Source: Bacillus sp. V2I10 (lineage in GTDB: Bacteria > Bacillota > Bacilli > Bacillales > Bacillaceae). From it: a DNA stretch of 64,000 nt. The stretch covers positions 3,930,001-3,994,000 of the forward strand of contig NZ_JAUSYV010000001.1 of NCBI RefSeq assembly GCF_030817055.1, given 5' to 3'. How positions within the stretch are numbered: position 1 is the stretch's first letter; each line of letters opens with the position of its first letter. Below, piece by piece: positions 61,240-64,000 of the stretch. A program made the translations under genes and the position numbers. A model generated the notes under the pieces. It saw only the letters and a program-made list of their open reading frames with translations, searched no databases and was not told the origin of the DNA.

Positions 61240-62586
61240 TTATCCAATAATGACACGTTCTTTCGGATAATGATAATTTGGTTTTGCTTCTTTTGAACCG
61301 ATAATGTAGATAAAGGTTACAATTCCAATTCTGCCGATGAACATGAGGATCATAATGATGCATTTTCCTATGATGCTCAAATCAGGTGTAATTCCCATTG
61401 AAAGCCCCGTGGTTCCGAATGCCGAGCATACTTCAAACAAGATTTCGATGAAGGTAAACCTTTCCGTAATGGATAGGATGAACACGGATGTGAAACAAAG
61501 AACGAAAGCCATCAAAGTAACAACCAGTGACTTTTTCACATCATCCTCGTGCAGCTCTCTTTTGAAGATTTTAATCGTCTTATTCCCTTTTGCAAAGTGA
61601 TAAAGCGCCAGTAAATTCAGTGCGAATGTTGTGGTCCGGATTCCGCCCCCGACTGAGCTCGGAGAGGCACCGATAAACATCAAAATACATAAAATCAGGA
61701 GCGTTGCCTCTGAAAACAGGCTGACATCCATAGTTGCCAGCCCGCCGCTTCTCGTTGCGGTTGACTGAAACAGCGAGTAAAAAAAGGTTTCATGCCATGA
61801 TTTGTCCTGAAAGAAAAATTGAAACTCGAGCAAGGCAATCATTATTGTGCCGCCAATAACCAGCAAACTGTATGTAACCGTCGTAAGTTTAGTAAAAAGC
61901 GTAAAACGGTATTTTCCCTTTTTGCTGAATAAAAAGGTTTTCACCTCTATTAAAACAGGGAAGCCGATTGCGCCTAATGTAATCAAAAGAATAATGACAA
62001 ATTGAATGAAGTAATCATCAGCATATGGAATCATCGAAGCACCCGTAATGTCAAAGCCGCCATTGGTAGTTGCACTTATAGAATTAAAAAAGCCGTGCAG
62101 GAAAGCCTCCTGCCATGTAGGATAGTATTTCAGGAAATAAATGCCGAGGATCATGCCGCCGCTGAACTCGATAATCAGGATCAAAAGCAAAATTTGCTTC
62201 ATCAAATTTACAATTCCCGAAAGTGCATATTGATTTTGATCCGCCATGATCAATCTTCTCTCTCTGAGGCCAATTCGTTTCCCGACTATCAGCCAGATAA
62301 AAGTACCGAGCGTCATGACTCCAATTCCGCCGAACTGAAGAACAAACATGAGGATAAAAATACCTGGTACGGTTAAAGTATCTGATATATTAACTACACT
62401 TAATCCAGTTACGCTTACTGCGCTTACAGCTGTAAAAAGGCCGTCCATAAATTCCCATTCCACCCCTTCTTGATGGGCGACAGGAAGGCTCAGCAAGGCA
62501 ACCGAAACGCTGACTGCGATAATGTAATAGGCTGCTATCAGCTGAAACGGAGTTAATTTTTGCAAGAATAATTTAAATCGTTTCAT
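61240..62586 (-). CDS. ktrD: Ktr system potassium uptake subunit KtrD
   Basis: The product is 448 residues long with four membrane-pore-membrane repeats. The selectivity loops read VSVTGLSVV, ATTNGGFDI, ATRSGGLAT and FGTTGLSM, all with the conserved Gly. KtrD works with the gating ring KtrC, not encoded here. The location beside htpX matches B. subtilis ktrD (ykrM). The start MKRFKLFLQKL at 62586 is chosen by comparison. A start at 62637 lacks a ribosome site. Confidence 0.92.
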   Translation of the reverse strand: MKRFKLFLQKLTPFQLIAAYYIIAVSVSVALLSLPVAHQEGVEWEFMDGLFTAVSAVSVTGLSVVNISDTLTVPGIFILMFVLQFGGIGVMTLGTFIWLIVGKRIGLRERRLIMADQNQYALSGIVNLMKQILLLILIIEFSGGMILGIYFLKYYPTWQEAFLHGFFNSISATTNGGFDITGASMIPYADDYFIQFVIILLITLGAIGFPVLIEVKTFLFSKKGKYRFTLFTKLTTVTYSLLVIGGTIMIALLEFQFFFQDKSWHETFFYSLFQSTATRSGGLATMDVSLFSEATLLILCILMFIGASPSSVGGGIRTTTFALNLLALYHFAKGNKTIKIFKRELHEDDVKKSLVVTLMAFVLCFTSVFILSITERFTFIEILFEVCSAFGTTGLSMGITPDLSIIGKCIIMILMFIGRIGIVTFIYIIGSKEAKPNYHYPKERVIIG

Positions 62587-62897
62587 TGGTTTTGTCCATT
62601 CCTTAAATAGTGGGGTTAACTGCATGTTCTCTATCATAATGAAAAGCAGGGCATCTGAAAAGGGGTATTCGGAAATTTTATGCAGAAAGATTTTGTTTCC
62701 GGCCTATGTTCATTTTCAACACGAACCGAATAAATCATACCTGACAGAATTTCAGGGAACAAAAGAGCAGGCGCCTTGGTCAGATCGACAGGCAGACAAG
62801 AATCCGACAGAAAAGTCCGGGTTTGCTTTTATGGCGGATTCGTTCTGACCGAGGATTTAGGTATCTAAAATCTGACTATATAATTTTCTTAAAAACG
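62587..62897. other. Intergenic region with a large imperfect hairpin
   Basis: No gene is supported. CCTTGGTCAGA (62774-62784) pairs with TCTGACCGAGG (62844-62854), and inside it GAATCCG (62800-62806) pairs with CGGATTC (62835-62841). No match to the c-di-AMP (ydaO) riboswitch consensus was found before ktrD. Confidence 0.5.
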
Positions 62898-62937
62898 AAA
62901 AAAGCAGATGAGATCATAGTCCCATCTGCTTTTCCCT
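62898..62937 (-). terminator. Terminator after htpX
   Basis: AAAAGCAGATGGGA and TCTCATCTGCTTTT pair with a short loop, followed by TTCG on the minus strand. It lies two bases after the stop. Confidence 0.8.
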
Positions 62938-62939
62938 GT

Positions 62940-63818
62940 TTATTTGGCTTCTAAACGGCGAATTCTCTCATCTAAGTCAGGATGTGTTGAAAATAGAGCG
63001 AGACCGCGTTTACCGCTGATTTTCAGCGTCGCAACGGAGGATTGTTCGTTGTTGATCCGCTGTGTGTATCCTTTAAGAGCACGAAGAGCATGAACCATTT
63101 TGTCCTTGCCGGCAAGATCCGCTCCGCCATTATCTGCATGGAATTCACGATGGCGGGAATAGGCAAAGACCACAAGACTGCCAAGAATCGAGAACAGCAG
63201 CTGGAAAATAAGAATCGCAATGAAGTGAACAATTGGAGCCATATCTTCTCTGACAAATCTCGATGCTACCCATGCTGCAATTCTTGCAAGGAACACAACA
63301 AATGTATTTACAACACCTTGAAGCAATGTCATTGTCACCATATCACCATTTGAAATATGCGCAACCTCATGGGCAAGCACGCCTTCAACCGCTGCATCAT
63401 CCATTTCCTCAAGGAGTCCTGTAGATACGGCTACAAGTGAATTGTTTTTTGAAGGACCTGTTGCAAAGGCATTCACCTCGCGCGATTGATAGATCCCCAC
63501 TTCCGGCATCTTCGTTATACCGGCAGCTCTTGATAATCTATGAACACGGTCTACGAGATTTCTTTCATAAACTGACAGTGATTGTTCAGGTTTTAAAACC
63601 TTGACCCCCATCATCATTTTTGCCATCCATTTAGACATCAGGAGTGAAATAAATGACCCGGTAAAACCTACGACTGCACTGAAAACAAGCAAGCTTATGA
63701 GATCGATTTCACCTGATGCATTCACATATGATCCAACGCCTAAAAGCGTGAGGACAACGCCAATTGTAATAAGCACAAGAATATTTGTTAAAATAAAAAG
63801 GAAAATCCGTTTAGCCAT
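62940..63818 (-). CDS. htpX: Membrane zinc protease HtpX
   Basis: The product is 292 residues long with helices at about 5-25, 38-60, 155-175 and 185-210. The zinc motif HEVAHISNGD lies near residue 148, and the third ligand is in SRHREFHADNGG. It degrades misfolded membrane proteins. GGAGGTG lies before the ATG. The leader has a direct repeat TTATAATACGATTATAATAC that may hold the promoter or a repressor site. In B. subtilis htpX is repressed by YkrK and Rok. Confidence 0.94.
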   Translation of the reverse strand: MAKRIFLFILTNILVLITIGVVLTLLGVGSYVNASGEIDLISLLVFSAVVGFTGSFISLLMSKWMAKMMMGVKVLKPEQSLSVYERNLVDRVHRLSRAAGITKMPEVGIYQSREVNAFATGPSKNNSLVAVSTGLLEEMDDAAVEGVLAHEVAHISNGDMVTMTLLQGVVNTFVVFLARIAAWVASRFVREDMAPIVHFIAILIFQLLFSILGSLVVFAYSRHREFHADNGGADLAGKDKMVHALRALKGYTQRINNEQSSVATLKISGKRGLALFSTHPDLDERIRRLEAK

Positions 63819-63971
63819 CTTGCACCTCCATCATTTTGGGTTCAAGTGAACTTGTATTATAATCGTATTATAATTAAAATACATAAGAGAAAGCAAATAA
63901 AAACACTTTGGTAAACTCAGGAAAAGCGAACCTTTTCAAGGTGAACTAAATGATCAGAAAAGAGATGTGCG

Positions 63972-64000
63972 ATGAATACAATTCAGTTAAAGCGATCTGA
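63972..64000 (+). CDS. Possible start of a divergent gene, partial
   Basis: The ATG at 63972 opens a frame of nine codons (MNTIQLKRS) that runs off the window. AAGAGATG is a modest ribosome site. The divergent position next to htpX is where B. subtilis has ykrK. Too little is visible to say more. Confidence 0.35.

Overview
The window comes from a Gram-positive, endospore-forming, motile member of the Bacillaceae (Bacillus or a close genus such as Metabacillus). The evidence is strong AGGAGG-type ribosome sites with many GTG/TTG starts, T-box-free but S-box- and preQ1-controlled operons, sporulation genes (spoVA set, katX, spo0E, kinD, kinE, cotB), and a gene order close to the Bacillus subtilis htpX-ktrD-ykrP-kinE-ogt-mtn-spo0E-kinD-mhqR-motB-motA-clpE-ykvI-queCDEF block, read here from right to left. 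I cannot name the species. No rRNA, tRNA, CRISPR array or complete insertion sequence was seen.

Layout. 0-3.1 kb: a spoVA2mob-like sporulation operon on the minus strand (DUF1657, YhcN/YlaJ-type lipoprotein, SpoVAC, SpoVAD, SpoVAE, DUF1657, and a DUF421 gene cut by the window edge). 3.2-6.3 kb: a cold-shock gene, then queCDEF behind a preQ1-I riboswitch. 6.3-11.1 kb: an accessory, partly decayed stretch with a poly-G run, a frameshifted DUF2254 gene, a stop-interrupted membrane gene, an intact ArsR-type repressor plus MFS exporter with three matching operators, a GNAT gene, and a chimeric scar made from an integrase remnant, an M15 endolysin and the C-terminal part of a TSUP permease. 11.1-25 kb: core genes (CorC/HlyC transporter, ykvI, clpE with a one-base frameshift, oligoendopeptidase, motAB with a sigma-D promoter, mhqR, a nucleotidase with an ATA where the start should be, kinD). 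25-30.5 kb: aldo/keto reductase, ZIP transporter, spo0E, katX and a CBS-domain protein. 30.5-42.4 kb: the complete methionine salvage pathway on both strands, controlled by two S-box riboswitches, with a sugar-type ABC importer appended to mtnK-mtnA, which is best explained as a methylthioribose importer. 42.4-49.8 kb: an ArsR/DUF2087 regulator with GNAT partner, 1 kb of 226-bp tandem repeats, kynA with an unusual small-ORF leader, ogt, kinE and an acyltransferase with a Pho-box-like promoter. 50-64 kb: a B12-binding radical SAM protein, several very small genes, a spore-coat/ArsB-family operon, a secreted nucleotidase with a Pho-box-like site, an LCP ligase, PBP3, ktrD and htpX.

How the parts fit. 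KinD, KinE and Spo0E feed or drain the sporulation phosphorelay, while SpoVA, KatX and the coat genes act later in the spore. The S-box genes recycle methylthioribose to methionine and are expected to be induced together when SAM is low. Nothing here is clearly a wholly new system. The best leads are the kynA leader (small ORF plus mutually exclusive hairpins), the coat-protein/ArsB operon, two Pho-box-like promoters, the S-box with an enlarged arm, the S-box-controlled ABC importer and the recombination scar at 10-11 kb.
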